Shown one piece after another: positions 1-6,800 of a stretch of DNA of 8,734 nucleotides. Numbering within the stretch: the first letter of the stretch is position 1; each line of letters opens with the position of its first letter. This DNA is from an uncultured Bacteroidota bacterium. GTDB taxonomy: Bacteria > Bacteroidota > Bacteroidia > Chitinophagales > Chitinophagaceae. The notes beneath the pieces were generated by a model that searched no databases, was not told where the DNA came from, and was given only the letters and a program-made list of their open reading frames with translations. A program made the translations under genes and the position numbers. Location: assembly GCA_903933765.1 (NCBI GenBank), contig CAIZLI010000244.1, forward strand, positions 1-8,734, read 5' to 3'.

Positions 1-1
1 C

Positions 2-574
2 CCTCCCACTTTTGGGGTGCCAAATGATTTAGTGATTGGGATTATAGCAGGAGGACACCAAGCCATGTTTCACGCTGTCGAAAATGCCGAAGACGATATG
101 GAACAAGCTTGGAAAGACTTATTGGATTATAATATTAGCAATCAAGATGTCGTAATTGGTATTGCTGCAAGTGGAACAACCCCATATGTGATTGGTGGTC
201 TTCAAGCTTGTAGACAACATCGAATTACCACAGGTAGTATTAGCTGTAATTTAAATAGTCCAGTGTCTGCCCATGCCGACTTCCCTATTGAAGTGGTGGT
301 GGGTCCTGAGTTTATCACTGGTAGTACGAGAATGAAAAGTGGTACCGCACAAAAGATGGTACTCAATATGATTTCAACTGCTGTCATGGTAAAACTTGGT
401 CGTATCAAAGGAAACAAAATGGTCAATATGCAATTAACGAATCAAAAGTTATTTGATCGTGGTGTAAAAATGATCGTAGATGAATTAGATTCAATTGATG
501 CAACAAAAGCAGCTGAACTTTTAAGCACACATGGATCTGTAAAAAAATCCATTGAAGCTTTTCAGTTAAAATAA
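2..574 (+). CDS. murQ: N-acetylmuramic acid 6-phosphate etherase, 5'-truncated by window edge
   Basis: MurQ is a cytoplasmic enzyme that cleaves the lactyl ether of MurNAc-6-phosphate, giving GlcNAc-6-phosphate and D-lactate in cell-wall recycling. The reading frame is open from base 2, so 190 residues are present. The family is about 270-300 residues long, so roughly the first third lies off the window. The GTG at 17 is an internal valine codon: the frame upstream of it reads PPTFG, part of the conserved CPPTFG block. Numbered from the first visible residue, IIAGG is followed by the AEDD motif, whose glutamate (about residue 30) matches one of the two catalytic glutamates known in the family. 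The SIS-domain sugar-phosphate loop AASGTTP is near 55-61, and the family hallmark GSTRMKSGTAQK is at 107-118. The C-terminus looks complete and ends in TAA. A strong hairpin follows, and anmK, the preceding step of the pathway, converges from the other side. The assignment is secure. Confidence 0.96.
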   Translation, partial: PPTFGVPNDLVIGIIAGGHQAMFHAVENAEDDMEQAWKDLLDYNISNQDVVIGIAASGTTPYVIGGLQACRQHRITTGSISCNLNSPVSAHADFPIEVVVGPEFITGSTRMKSGTAQKMVLNMISTAVMVKLGRIKGNKMVNMQLTNQKLFDRGVKMIVDELDSIDATKAAELLSTHGSVKKSIEAFQLK

Positions 575-595
575 ATTTAGCTTACCCCCATAAGC

Positions 596-636
596 AAAAA
601 GCCTTCCCAGTTTGGGAGGGCTTTTTTATTTTTTAA
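596..636 (+). terminator. Intrinsic terminator of murQ, probably shared with convergent anmK
   Basis: The arms AAGCCTTCCCA (599-609) and TGGGAGGGCTT (613-623) form an 11-bp stem with one T-G pair and a 3-base loop. The flanking A-run (596-598) can extend the pairing into the T-run. A T-rich tail (622-627, then 629-636) follows on the + strand, which is the classic intrinsic form, 22 bases after the murQ stop. On the - strand the same stem ends in five T residues, so it could also stop anmK transcripts about 110 bases past their stop codon. The stretch from 637 to 745 shows no gene and no other clear signal. Confidence 0.9.
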
Positions 637-745
637 AATAGGACTTATTCAAAAATAATAAGAAAGTATAGTTAGGATATCATATAGCATCAATTCAGTT
701 TTACTAGAATTCGTATTTCTTAAAAATTTTCATCTAGTTAAAAAA

Positions 746-1945
746 TTAGGTTGGAAAACTAATTTTCCCCATGGTGATTGGAATTTTAGTCGCATGCCCG
801 CCTGCAAATAAAGCGGTTCCAGCAACTGCTTCATTTGCTAACAAAGCAAATAAGATCGCTTCCTTTGCATCTGGGTTGATCCCTAAAATATCTGAAGAAT
901 ACAATGTTGCATCGGGTAATAAACTAGTTAAATGCCCCATTAATACTGGATTGTGCATCCCTCCTCCACTGCTATACATATTGAATTTAGTTCCAGCAGG
1001 AATACTAGATTGAATGCAGTCTGCAATCGTTTCTGCAGAAAAGCGATTTAAAGTTGCCATCACATCTTCCTTAGACAAATCTACTGTATGACTCGCTTTT
1101 TGTGCTTTAGCTAAAAATTCTAAGTTAAATAATTCTGGCCCAATTGTTTTAGGTAAGTCAAGGGTAAAAAACGAATGCGCCTTAAGTTCGGTTAATAAAG
1201 CTGGATTGATTTTGCCAGCAGCTGCAATCGCACCGCCTTTGTCATATGCCATTGGTGCAAAATGCGTTCTAGTGTAGGCATCCATTAATGTATTACCAGT
1301 GCCGGTATCTGTTGAAAATACTTGGTCTAAACTACATCCTGCTGACAAATAAGTGAAATTGGCTATACCACCCATATTTAACAACAACCTATTTTCGGTT
1401 GGATGACTACACAATAAATAATCTCCGTAAACTGCTAGCGGCGCTCCCTCTCCTCCTGCTGCAAGATGTTTTTGTCTAAAATCACTCAGCGTTAAAATAC
1501 CTGTTGTCACTGCGATATGATCCCCATCTCCAATTTGTAAAGTCGCTGGATCATATTCAGAATTAGGATGTAAAGATTTTGGCGCATGGTAGATGGTTTG
1601 TCCATGACTAGCAATCATGTCTACAGTTGCAGGCGATATCTTCCATGAAGACAATGCATCTAAAACCATCTTGCCATGTTGCTTGCCCACCCATGCATTG
1701 AGTAAGCAAAGTGTTTCCAAGGCAACCATTTCCTTTGAAAAAATACTTAAAATCTTTTCTTTAAAATCATTGGTATAGTCCACTGTTGTAAAGGCTTTTA
1801 ATTCAAATTGGGTCTCCCTTCCAGACCCTTTGATTGAACACAATGCAATGTCTAAGCCGTCCATGGAAGTACCACTCATTAATCCAACTACCAAACGCTC
1901 TTGCTTAGCTGCTACATTCACTAAATTTTGTATATTCTGATGCAT
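746..1945 (-). CDS. anmK: 1,6-anhydro-N-acetylmuramic acid kinase
   Basis: AnmK hydrolyses the anhydro ring of 1,6-anhydro-MurNAc, released during wall turnover, and phosphorylates it with ATP to MurNAc-6-phosphate, the substrate of MurQ. The protein has 399 residues; the E. coli enzyme has about 370. Visible family blocks in order are the phosphate-binding GLMSGTSMDG (21-30), ASHGQT (112-117), LQIGDGDHIA (136-145), FRQKHLAAGGEGAPL (156-170), LLNMGGIAN (188-196), DTGTGN (213-218) and SSGGGMHNP (325-333). The D of DTGTGN is the expected catalytic base. About 20 residues precede the first motif, roughly a dozen more than in E. coli. The ATG at 1945 is the only upstream in-frame ATG with a reasonable N-terminus. 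No gene lies directly upstream on this strand, so it is probably monocistronic. It converges on murQ, so the pathway pair is adjacent but not co-transcribed. The assignment is very secure; only the exact start is open. Confidence 0.96.
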   Translation of the reverse strand: MHQNIQNLVNVAAKQERLVVGLMSGTSMDGLDIALCSIKGSGRETQFELKAFTTVDYTNDFKEKILSIFSKEMVALETLCLLNAWVGKQHGKMVLDALSSWKISPATVDMIASHGQTIYHAPKSLHPNSEYDPATLQIGDGDHIAVTTGILTLSDFRQKHLAAGGEGAPLAVYGDYLLCSHPTENRLLLNMGGIANFTYLSAGCSLDQVFSTDTGTGNTLMDAYTRTHFAPMAYDKGGAIAAAGKINPALLTELKAHSFFTLDLPKTIGPELFNLEFLAKAQKASHTVDLSKEDVMATLNRFSAETIADCIQSSIPAGTKFNMYSSGGGMHNPVLMGHLTSLLPDATLYSSDILGINPDAKEAILFALLANEAVAGTALFAGGHATKIPITMGKISFPT

Positions 1946-1962
1946 TTTATGGATCGTTTTAT

Positions 1963-1969
1963 CCTCCTC
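1963..1969 (-). promoter_or_regulatory. Strong Shine-Dalgarno-like GAGGAGG, oddly far from the anmK start
   Basis: Read on the - strand, GAGGAGG is followed by 17 bases and then the anmK ATG. Efficient Shine-Dalgarno spacing is usually about 5-9 bases. There is no ATG, GTG or TTG at normal distance; only in-frame ATC (1952-1954) and ACG (1955-1957) lie in that interval. The other starts visible in the window have no comparable purine block, as is common in Bacteroidota. It may be fortuitous, or it may reflect an unusual start or a folded leader. Confidence 0.35.
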
Positions 1970-2055
1970 AAGATACTAAAGACCAAGCTTAATTCAAACT
2001 AGTTAAAAGTTTTTCACACTCTTGTAAGTCAATCATTTATACCCCCTATTCCACT

Positions 2056-2063
2056 TAACTTTG
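2056..2063 (+). promoter_or_regulatory. Bacteroidota-type -7 element (TAACTTTG) upstream of the oxidoreductase gene
   Basis: TAACTTTG matches the Bacteroidota primary-sigma -7 consensus TAnnTTTG exactly and ends 17 bases before the ATG at 2081, implying a very short leader. No TTG sits at the expected distance upstream (about 2030-2037); the nearest, at 2022-2024, is 31 bases from the element. Half of the promoter is therefore convincing and the -33 half is weak. I found no equally good match on the other strand for anmK. Confidence 0.4.
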
Positions 2064-2080
2064 CTTCATAATTATTTTGT

Positions 2081-3070
2081 ATGCTTAAAGTAGGTGTTTT
2101 TGGTGTGGGGCATTTGGGAAAATTTCATTTGAATAACTGGAAGCTGATTCCAACCGTAGAATTGGTTGGCTTTTTTGACCCCAATAATGAAGCTGCTGCC
2201 GAAGTAGAAAAAACCTATGGTATCAAAAGATTTATGGATGAAGCTGAATTGATTGCTGCGGTGGATGCCATAGATGTAGTCACCCCTACCCATTTACATT
2301 TTCCAGTTTGCGAAATGGCTATTAAGATTGGGAAGCATGTATTTGTAGAAAAACCAATGGCCAACACCATCGAAGAAGGAAAAAAGATCATGCATATGGT
2401 CAAAGAGGCCAATGTTAAATTACAAGTAGGTCATGTTGAAAGATTCAATCCTGCATTTACAGCATTAAAAAACGAAACATTAAATCCATTATTTATAGAA
2501 GTGCATCGTTTAGCGCAATTCAATCCAAGAGGAACAGAAGTAAGTGTGATTTTAGATTTAATGATCCATGATATTGACATCATCTTAAGTATTGTGAAGA
2601 GTGATGTTAAAAATATTTCAGCTAGTGGTGTAGCCGTATTAACAGATACACCTGATATAGCCAACGTGCGCATTGAATTCAATAATGGTTGTGTTGCTAA
2701 TTTAACTAGTAGCAGAATCAGCATGAAAAAAATGCGTAAAATAAGGCTCTTCCAAAAGGATGCCTATATTGGGATTGATTTTTTAGAGAAAAATACAGAA
2801 ATCATCAGGTTAAAATTACCTGAGGAAGCAGACGCTTTTTCATTTGATATCGAAACACATCAAGGCACCAAGACCATCTCTATCAACAATCCTGTGGTAG
2901 AGGAAGGCAATGCTATTTTAAGTGAGTTAAGCAGTTTTGTTCAAGCCATTGAAAATGATGGGCCTACAGTGGTGAATGAAATTGATGGCTATTTAGCGAT
3001 GGAAGTGGCACATCAAATTTTAGATAAAATAAGTAAGTCCGCATCGGTAGTGAATCAGTCCGCAGACTAA
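2081..3070 (+). CDS. Gfo/Idh/MocA-family NAD(P)-dependent oxidoreductase, possibly UDP-GlcNAc 3-dehydrogenase (GnnA)-like
   Basis: A complete 329-residue cytoplasmic dehydrogenase of the Gfo/Idh/MocA family. Residues 1-120 form the Rossmann domain, with the dinucleotide loop GVFGVGHLGKFH (5-16) and the signature VEKPMA (89-94), whose lysine (K91) is the usual catalytic or cofactor-proximal residue. The C-terminal substrate domain carries HDID (163-166), which supplies the usual active-site histidine and aspartate. The block GHVERFNPAF (117-126), followed by a basic stretch, resembles the subgroup that includes GnnA, which oxidises UDP-GlcNAc at C3 for 2,3-diamino lipid A, and related sugar-nucleotide dehydrogenases. 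That link is an inference from motif resemblance, not proof, and no partner aminotransferase is visible here. The ATG at 2081 directly starts the Rossmann strand, so the start is firm. The gene ends tail to tail with ispD: its TAA (3068-3070) overlaps the ispD TAG. Family membership is secure; the substrate is uncertain. Confidence 0.9.
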   Translation: MLKVGVFGVGHLGKFHLNNWKLIPTVELVGFFDPNNEAAAEVEKTYGIKRFMDEAELIAAVDAIDVVTPTHLHFPVCEMAIKIGKHVFVEKPMANTIEEGKKIMHMVKEANVKLQVGHVERFNPAFTALKNETLNPLFIEVHRLAQFNPRGTEVSVILDLMIHDIDIILSIVKSDVKNISASGVAVLTDTPDIANVRIEFNNGCVANLTSSRISMKKMRKIRLFQKDAYIGIDFLEKNTEIIRLKLPEEADAFSFDIETHQGTKTISINNPVVEEGNAILSELSSFVQAIENDGPTVVNEIDGYLAMEVAHQILDKISKSASVVNQSAD

Positions 3071-3747
3071 TCTTTCGATCCTCTTTTTGCTAAAATGTAT
3101 TCTGCAATCGCCAAGTCCAAAGGTCTTGTGATTTTGATATTTTCATATTCACCCTCTATCAAATAAACTTCCTTGCCACTTGCTTCTAGCACATTGGCTT
3201 CGTCTGTAAAAGCTGGCTGATAAGCTTGTTCAAAGGCTTTCTGTAAGATAGCTGCGTTGAAAGTTTGCGGCGTTTGTATCATCATCACATTTGCTCGGTC
3301 AACCAAATGATGTTTTGCGCCTTCTGTAATTCTAATGGTATCTGTTGAGGAAACTGCTGGTATCGCAGATCCTTTTTCTAGCGCTTGTTGATAGCATCTT
3401 TGAATCAAAGCTGGAGTTAACAAGCAACGTACTGCATCATGCACGAATACAATTGATTCAGGATCTACTTGAGCCAATCCATTTTTTACAGATTGAAACC
3501 TTGTATCCCCTCCAGCAACAAATTGAAAAGGTTGATTGAGTCCACTTGCTGTAATAAGGGCTTGTCCTTCTTGAATATAGTCTGCTGGTAATACAATTAT
3601 AAAATTGATGTCAGCAAACGCAGTCATAAATTGACCAATGGTGTGCAATAAAATAGATTTCCCTTCAATGGCTAAAAATTGTTTAGGCAAAGCAGTCCCC
3701 ATTCTTTGTCCAGTTCCCCCGGCTACGATAATGGCTGTTTTTTTCAT
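3067..3747 (-). CDS. ispD: 2-C-methyl-D-erythritol 4-phosphate cytidylyltransferase
   Basis: IspD joins CTP and 2-C-methyl-D-erythritol 4-phosphate to give CDP-methylerythritol and pyrophosphate, the third step of the MEP isoprenoid pathway, which feeds undecaprenyl phosphate and quinones. Length is 226 residues, normal for a stand-alone enzyme, with no IspF fusion. The nucleotide-binding stretch IIVAGGTGQRMG carries R15, followed by PKQF with K22, the two conserved CTP-binding basic residues. Further blocks are GGDTRFQSVKNGL (79-91), VHDAVR (102-107), VDRANVMMIQTPQ (149-161), TDEANVLEASG (181-191) and ENIKIT (202-207, with K205). Position 108 is Cys, where most homologues have Pro after HDAAR. 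The start lies 8 bases after the rfaE1 stop, with an A-rich spacer and no Shine-Dalgarno, consistent with the last gene of a four-gene operon. Its TAG stop overlaps the oxidoreductase stop on the other strand, leaving no intergenic terminator. Confidence 0.95.
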   Translation of the reverse strand: MKKTAIIVAGGTGQRMGTALPKQFLAIEGKSILLHTIGQFMTAFADINFIIVLPADYIQEGQALITASGLNQPFQFVAGGDTRFQSVKNGLAQVDPESIVFVHDAVRCLLTPALIQRCYQQALEKGSAIPAVSSTDTIRITEGAKHHLVDRANVMMIQTPQTFNAAILQKAFEQAYQPAFTDEANVLEASGKEVYLIEGEYENIKITRPLDLAIAEYILAKRGSKD

Positions 3748-3755
3748 GATCTATT

Positions 3756-4766
3756 TTACGAGTGCGATGTAACTAATAATTGCTTGACTTCTTTTGCCAA
3801 TGCCTGTTTATCAATGGGTGCGGTGCCTACTAATTCGCAAACCAATCCGCCCGCGATATTGGCCATTTCTGCTGCCAAAACCATATCCTTTGAATAAGCA
3901 TAGACAAGCGAAGCGACTGCAATCACCGTATCTCCTGCTCCACTTACATCCGCGATATTGCGGATATGCGTAGGGATTAACTGTTGTTTATTTTCTTGTG
4001 CATAATAAACCCCATGTTCCGATAAGGTGATAAATGAAATACTATGATCTAATGCAGCATGCAAAGCCTGATGCACTTTTTGCATATGTGCAAGATCAAT
4101 TGTTGGCACTTCAATTTTCAAACCTTCTTTCACTTCTTTTAAGTTGGGCTTAAATAGTGTGCAATTTTTATAAGCTAAGAAATTCTTTTGCTTTGGATCT
4201 ACTGCGGTTGGAATCCCTTTTTGATTGCAATAAGTAATAATGGATTCTATGATGGCTGGCGTTAATACCCCTTTATTATAATCCTCTAAGATGATCAATG
4301 CAGGTTGCTCTTTTTCCACATACGCATAAAAATTATCCAATAAAGCCTTAGACTCCTCCTGATTGATATCGTGGGTGTTTTCATGGTCTAAACGCATCAT
4401 CTGTTGATTGCGTCCCATGATCCTCACTTTATTGGTAGTCACCCTGGAAGCACTTGAGTGAATATATTGTGTATCGATGCCCTCCGCTTTTAAAAGCGCA
4501 TTTAAGTCATCTCCCTCTGTATCTTTACCAACTACTGCAAACAATGTAGTCGGTGCTCCTAAAGCCCTTAAATTCAAAGCTACATTGGCTGCACCACCTA
4601 CTCTAGTTTCCTTACGTTGAAGTGAAACAATTGGCACTGGTGCTTCTGGTGAAATACGGTCTACACCGCCCCACCAATAAGTATCCAACATGATATCGCC
4701 TACTACACCAATTTTGGTGGTAGCAAACCCCTCAAATAATTGATTGAATTGATTAAGATCCAACAT
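3756..4766 (-). CDS. rfaE1: D-glycero-beta-D-manno-heptose-7-phosphate kinase (RfaE1, kinase domain only)
   Basis: This PfkB/ribokinase-fold kinase phosphorylates D-glycero-D-manno-heptose 7-phosphate at C1 to the 1,7-bisphosphate, a step toward ADP-heptose for the LPS inner core. It has 336 residues and matches only the N-terminal half of E. coli HldE (about 477 residues); no adenylyltransferase domain follows. Diagnostic blocks are VVGDIMLDTYWWGGVDRISP (21-40), the PfkB signature GGAANVALNLRALGA (57-71), EDYNKGVLT (161-169), DPKQKNF (190-196), KPNLKEV (206-212) and the anion hole with catalytic base SGAGDT (275-280, D279). Its ATG abuts the stop codon of the permease gene with zero spacing (TAAATG), so translation is probably coupled. 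Neighbouring ispD is also a nucleotidyltransferase but has clear IspD motifs, so the missing heptose adenylyltransferase (RfaE2) must be encoded elsewhere. hldA is an alternative symbol. Confidence 0.93.
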   Translation of the reverse strand: MLDLNQFNQLFEGFATTKIGVVGDIMLDTYWWGGVDRISPEAPVPIVSLQRKETRVGGAANVALNLRALGAPTTLFAVVGKDTEGDDLNALLKAEGIDTQYIHSSASRVTTNKVRIMGRNQQMMRLDHENTHDINQEESKALLDNFYAYVEKEQPALIILEDYNKGVLTPAIIESIITYCNQKGIPTAVDPKQKNFLAYKNCTLFKPNLKEVKEGLKIEVPTIDLAHMQKVHQALHAALDHSISFITLSEHGVYYAQENKQQLIPTHIRNIADVSGAGDTVIAVASLVYAYSKDMVLAAEMANIAGGLVCELVGTAPIDKQALAKEVKQLLVTSHS

Positions 4767-6188
4767 TTATACTGCCGTTTTTTGATTACGCAAAGCTAAA
4801 TAATACAATGGTACACCCAATAGGGTAATGATTAAACCAGGCCATGTGAAATTAGGCTTGTAAATAATCAACAAAACACAAAAGCAAGTACCCATCAAAA
4901 TATAAATAGCAGGTAACACAGGATAACCAAAAGCTTTGTATGGTCGCTCTAATTCAGGTCTTTTTTTACGAAGAATAAAAATACCAATGATTGTAAGGAT
5001 ATAAAAAATCACTACAATAAATGAAACCATGTCTAATAAATCGCCATATCTCCCACTTAAACAAAGTAATCCTGCTACAATACATTGAGCCCATAGAGCC
5101 CAAGCAGGTACTGCATTTTCATTTAATGTCCCTGCCTTTTTAAAGAACAAGCCATCCTTTGCCATGGTATAGTATACCCTTGCGCCTGCAAGGATCAGTC
5201 CATTATTACAACCAAAGGTAGAAATCATGATCATGACTGCGATTACATAAGTGCCTATATTACCAAAAATAACATTAGATGCTGCTACCGCCACACGATC
5301 TGCTGGGGCATTGGCAATCTCGTTCAAAGGAAGGACGCTTAAATACATCAAGTTCGCAGAAATATAAATCACTGTCACAATCAATGTACCTAAGAAAAGA
5401 CTCAAACCAATATTGCGTTTTGGATTTTTAATTTCCCCTGCGATAAAAGTAACATTGTTCCATGCATCACTACTAAAAATTGAACCAACCATAGAAGCTG
5501 CAATGGCACCTAATATCGCTACACCAAAAATGGGTGTTGTACTATTATCTGATGCAATTGTTTTCATCTCCCATGCATTCGCCCAATTGGCATCCCAAAT
5601 ACTTGCTTTAGATGCTAATAAAAAACCAAACCCAATCAGCCCAAATAAGGAAGCTAATTTAGTAATTGTAAAAGTGGATTGAATCATCTTTCCGCCCTGT
5701 ACGCCTTTGGTATTAATATAGGTGAGCAAAATAATAATTGCAATGGATAGTAATTGTGCAGGATATATTTTTAAAAATCCCATTTGCAATAAAATATTGG
5801 CATCAGTCATTTCTAGTGAAGGGAAAAAGTAGCCAGCAAATTTACTGAATGCCACACCCACTGCAGCAATGGTACCTGTCTGTATCACAGAGAAGAAACT
5901 CCATCCATATAAAAAACCTAATAATGGATTGTAAGATTCTTTTAAGTATACATATTGTCCGCCTGCTTTTGGAAACATTGCACTCAACTCGCCATAACTT
6001 AATGCAGCAGTCAAAGTCATGAACCCTGTCAGTAACCATACCGCTACTAACCATCCAGCAGAACCAACATTTCTGGTAATATCTGCACTTACAATAAATA
6101 TGCCTGATCCGATCATGCTTCCTGCAACAATCATCGTTGCATCAAATGCGGATAAACTTGGTTTAAATTCTGTATTTGTTTCTGACAT
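4767..6188 (-). CDS. APC-superfamily amino acid permease (LAT/SteT-like), inner membrane
   Basis: A 473-residue polytopic inner-membrane transporter with about 12 predicted hydrophobic segments (roughly 16-35, 44-65, 90-115, 135-157, 165-183, 215-237, 260-284, 312-334, 363-379, 385-406, 423-443 and 448-467). The unwound TM1 substrate-binding motif GSMIGSGIF (23-31) and the loop motif GEIKNPKRNI (241-250) place it in the APC amino acid transporters, close to the LAT/SteT-type exchangers. RVYYTMAKDGLFF (337-349) after TM8 fits the same family. The substrate cannot be read from the sequence; neutral amino acids are the usual guess. The start ATG shares a base with the upstream ompH-like stop (TAATG), and the stop abuts rfaE1, so it sits in the middle of a tightly coupled operon whose other genes concern the envelope. 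No frameshift or missing segment is apparent. Confidence 0.9.
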   Translation of the reverse strand: MSETNTEFKPSLSAFDATMIVAGSMIGSGIFIVSADITRNVGSAGWLVAVWLLTGFMTLTAALSYGELSAMFPKAGGQYVYLKESYNPLLGFLYGWSFFSVIQTGTIAAVGVAFSKFAGYFFPSLEMTDANILLQMGFLKIYPAQLLSIAIIILLTYINTKGVQGGKMIQSTFTITKLASLFGLIGFGFLLASKASIWDANWANAWEMKTIASDNSTTPIFGVAILGAIAASMVGSIFSSDAWNNVTFIAGEIKNPKRNIGLSLFLGTLIVTVIYISANLMYLSVLPLNEIANAPADRVAVAASNVIFGNIGTYVIAVMIMISTFGCNNGLILAGARVYYTMAKDGLFFKKAGTLNENAVPAWALWAQCIVAGLLCLSGRYGDLLDMVSFIVVIFYILTIIGIFILRKKRPELERPYKAFGYPVLPAIYILMGTCFCVLLIIYKPNFTWPGLIITLLGVPLYYLALRNQKTAV

Positions 6189-6760
6189 TATTTCTTGTAT
6201 TCAGCGTTAAGCCCTTTAACAATATCAAGAGTGATATCATAGGTTGTGTCTTTGTAATACATTAAGTCTGGATTACTAGAAAATACATAGGCAAATTGCT
6301 TGTCCTTATTATATTTTAAAATGAAGGCTTCTATTTTCTTTTTAACTTCCTGCAATTTTCTATAACTCTCTTCTTGTAATGCTTGCGTTAATTGCTGCTC
6401 TGTATTTGCATAATTCTTTTCTAATTGTTGCAACTCTTGTTGTCTTGCAACTACTTCGCCTTGAGATAAATATTGCCCATTCTTTTGAAGATCTTGGTAC
6501 TTTGCAGAAAACGCATTCTTAAGTGCAGTTAATTGCTTTGCATTTTCCATATCTTTTAATTGTAATGCATCTTTCACATCTTTAAAAAAGATATAATTAT
6601 TTTGAATAGAATCTATTTCAAAATAAGCTATTTTGGCCCCACCAGCTGCATGCAAAGTAGCCTGTTTGCTAGGAGAAGCATTACCGCTAAAATGCAATAC
6701 ATACAAAATAACAATTGCCAAAGCTAGTATACCGTTTACCACCCAGTTAGTCGACTTCAT
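6188..6760 (-). CDS. OmpH/Skp-family periplasmic chaperone-like protein with N-terminal hydrophobic anchor
   Basis: A 190-residue protein of the OmpH/Skp type; in other bacteria Skp holds unfolded outer-membrane proteins in the periplasm. Residues 9-24 form one hydrophobic helix. There is no lipobox, and only a mediocre signal peptidase site around GNA (26-28), so it could be either secreted or inner-membrane anchored. The Skp-like first strand KIAYFEIDSI is at 43-52. A long charged, Gln/Lys/Glu-rich alpha-helical stretch (about 60-150) looks like the Skp coiled-coil tentacles. It is followed by a conserved-looking closing region of alternating Tyr, Val and Asp (155-188), with ITLDIVKGLN typical of the family end. 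It is the first gene of the operon and overlaps the permease start by one base. The start has no Shine-Dalgarno but an A-rich leader. No BamA gene, the usual partner, is beside it. The family call is good; a true Skp role is inferred. Confidence 0.85.
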   Translation of the reverse strand: MKSTNWVVNGILALAIVILYVLHFSGNASPSKQATLHAAGGAKIAYFEIDSIQNNYIFFKDVKDALQLKDMENAKQLTALKNAFSAKYQDLQKNGQYLSQGEVVARQQELQQLEKNYANTEQQLTQALQEESYRKLQEVKKKIEAFILKYNKDKQFAYVFSSNPDLMYYKDTTYDITLDIVKGLNAEYKK

Positions 6761-6782
6761 TTTGAATTATATTTATTTGATT

Positions 6783-6800
6783 GTAGGCAGGCTGCCCTAC
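6783..6800. repeat. Imperfect inverted repeat in the leader of the ompH-like operon
   Basis: GTAG (6783-6786) and GCAG (6787-6790) pair with CTAC (6797-6800) and CTGC (6792-6795), with a one-base bulge at 6796 and a minimal loop at 6791. This G/C-rich patch stands out in an otherwise very A/T-rich spacer. It sits 23-40 bases before the ATG of the ompH-like gene, downstream of the candidate promoter, so it could be a leader hairpin or a protein-binding dyad. Confidence 0.45.

Noticed and set aside
703..738. Inverted repeat ACTAGA...TCTAGT between the murQ terminator and the anmK stop
   Set aside because: The arms are only six bases with a 24-base A/T-rich loop and no T-run. It is much weaker than the hairpin at 596-636 and probably chance.
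637..745. Small peptide genes between murQ and anmK
   Set aside because: The only ATG-initiated frames are about 9 and 13 codons on the - strand, without start signals or recognisable sequence.
771..1013. 80-codon + strand frame inside anmK
   Set aside because: It is fully antisense to a strongly motif-supported gene, with no family resemblance and no start signal; it is a shadow frame. The same reasoning removes the antisense frames at 202-426, 2072-2293, 2215-2412, 2431-2724, 3345-3539, 3679-3897, 5413-5682, 6019-6210, 6633-6845, 7701-7997 and 8181-8450, and the same-strand out-of-frame one at 5842-6054.
734..2008. Direct repeat CTAGTTAAAA on both sides of anmK (734-743 and 1999-2008), suggesting insertion of the gene
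   Set aside because: Ten-base exact repeats are expected many times by chance in an A/T-rich window of this size. There is no transposase, no terminal inverted repeat and no compositional break, and anmK sits next to its pathway partner.
3067..4766. rfaE1 plus ispD as a split bifunctional HldE (kinase plus adenylyltransferase)
   Set aside because: The downstream protein has complete IspD motifs (AGGTGQRMG, PKQF, VDR...TPQ, NIKIT) and lacks the HxGH nucleotidyltransferase signature expected of the HldE C-terminal domain.
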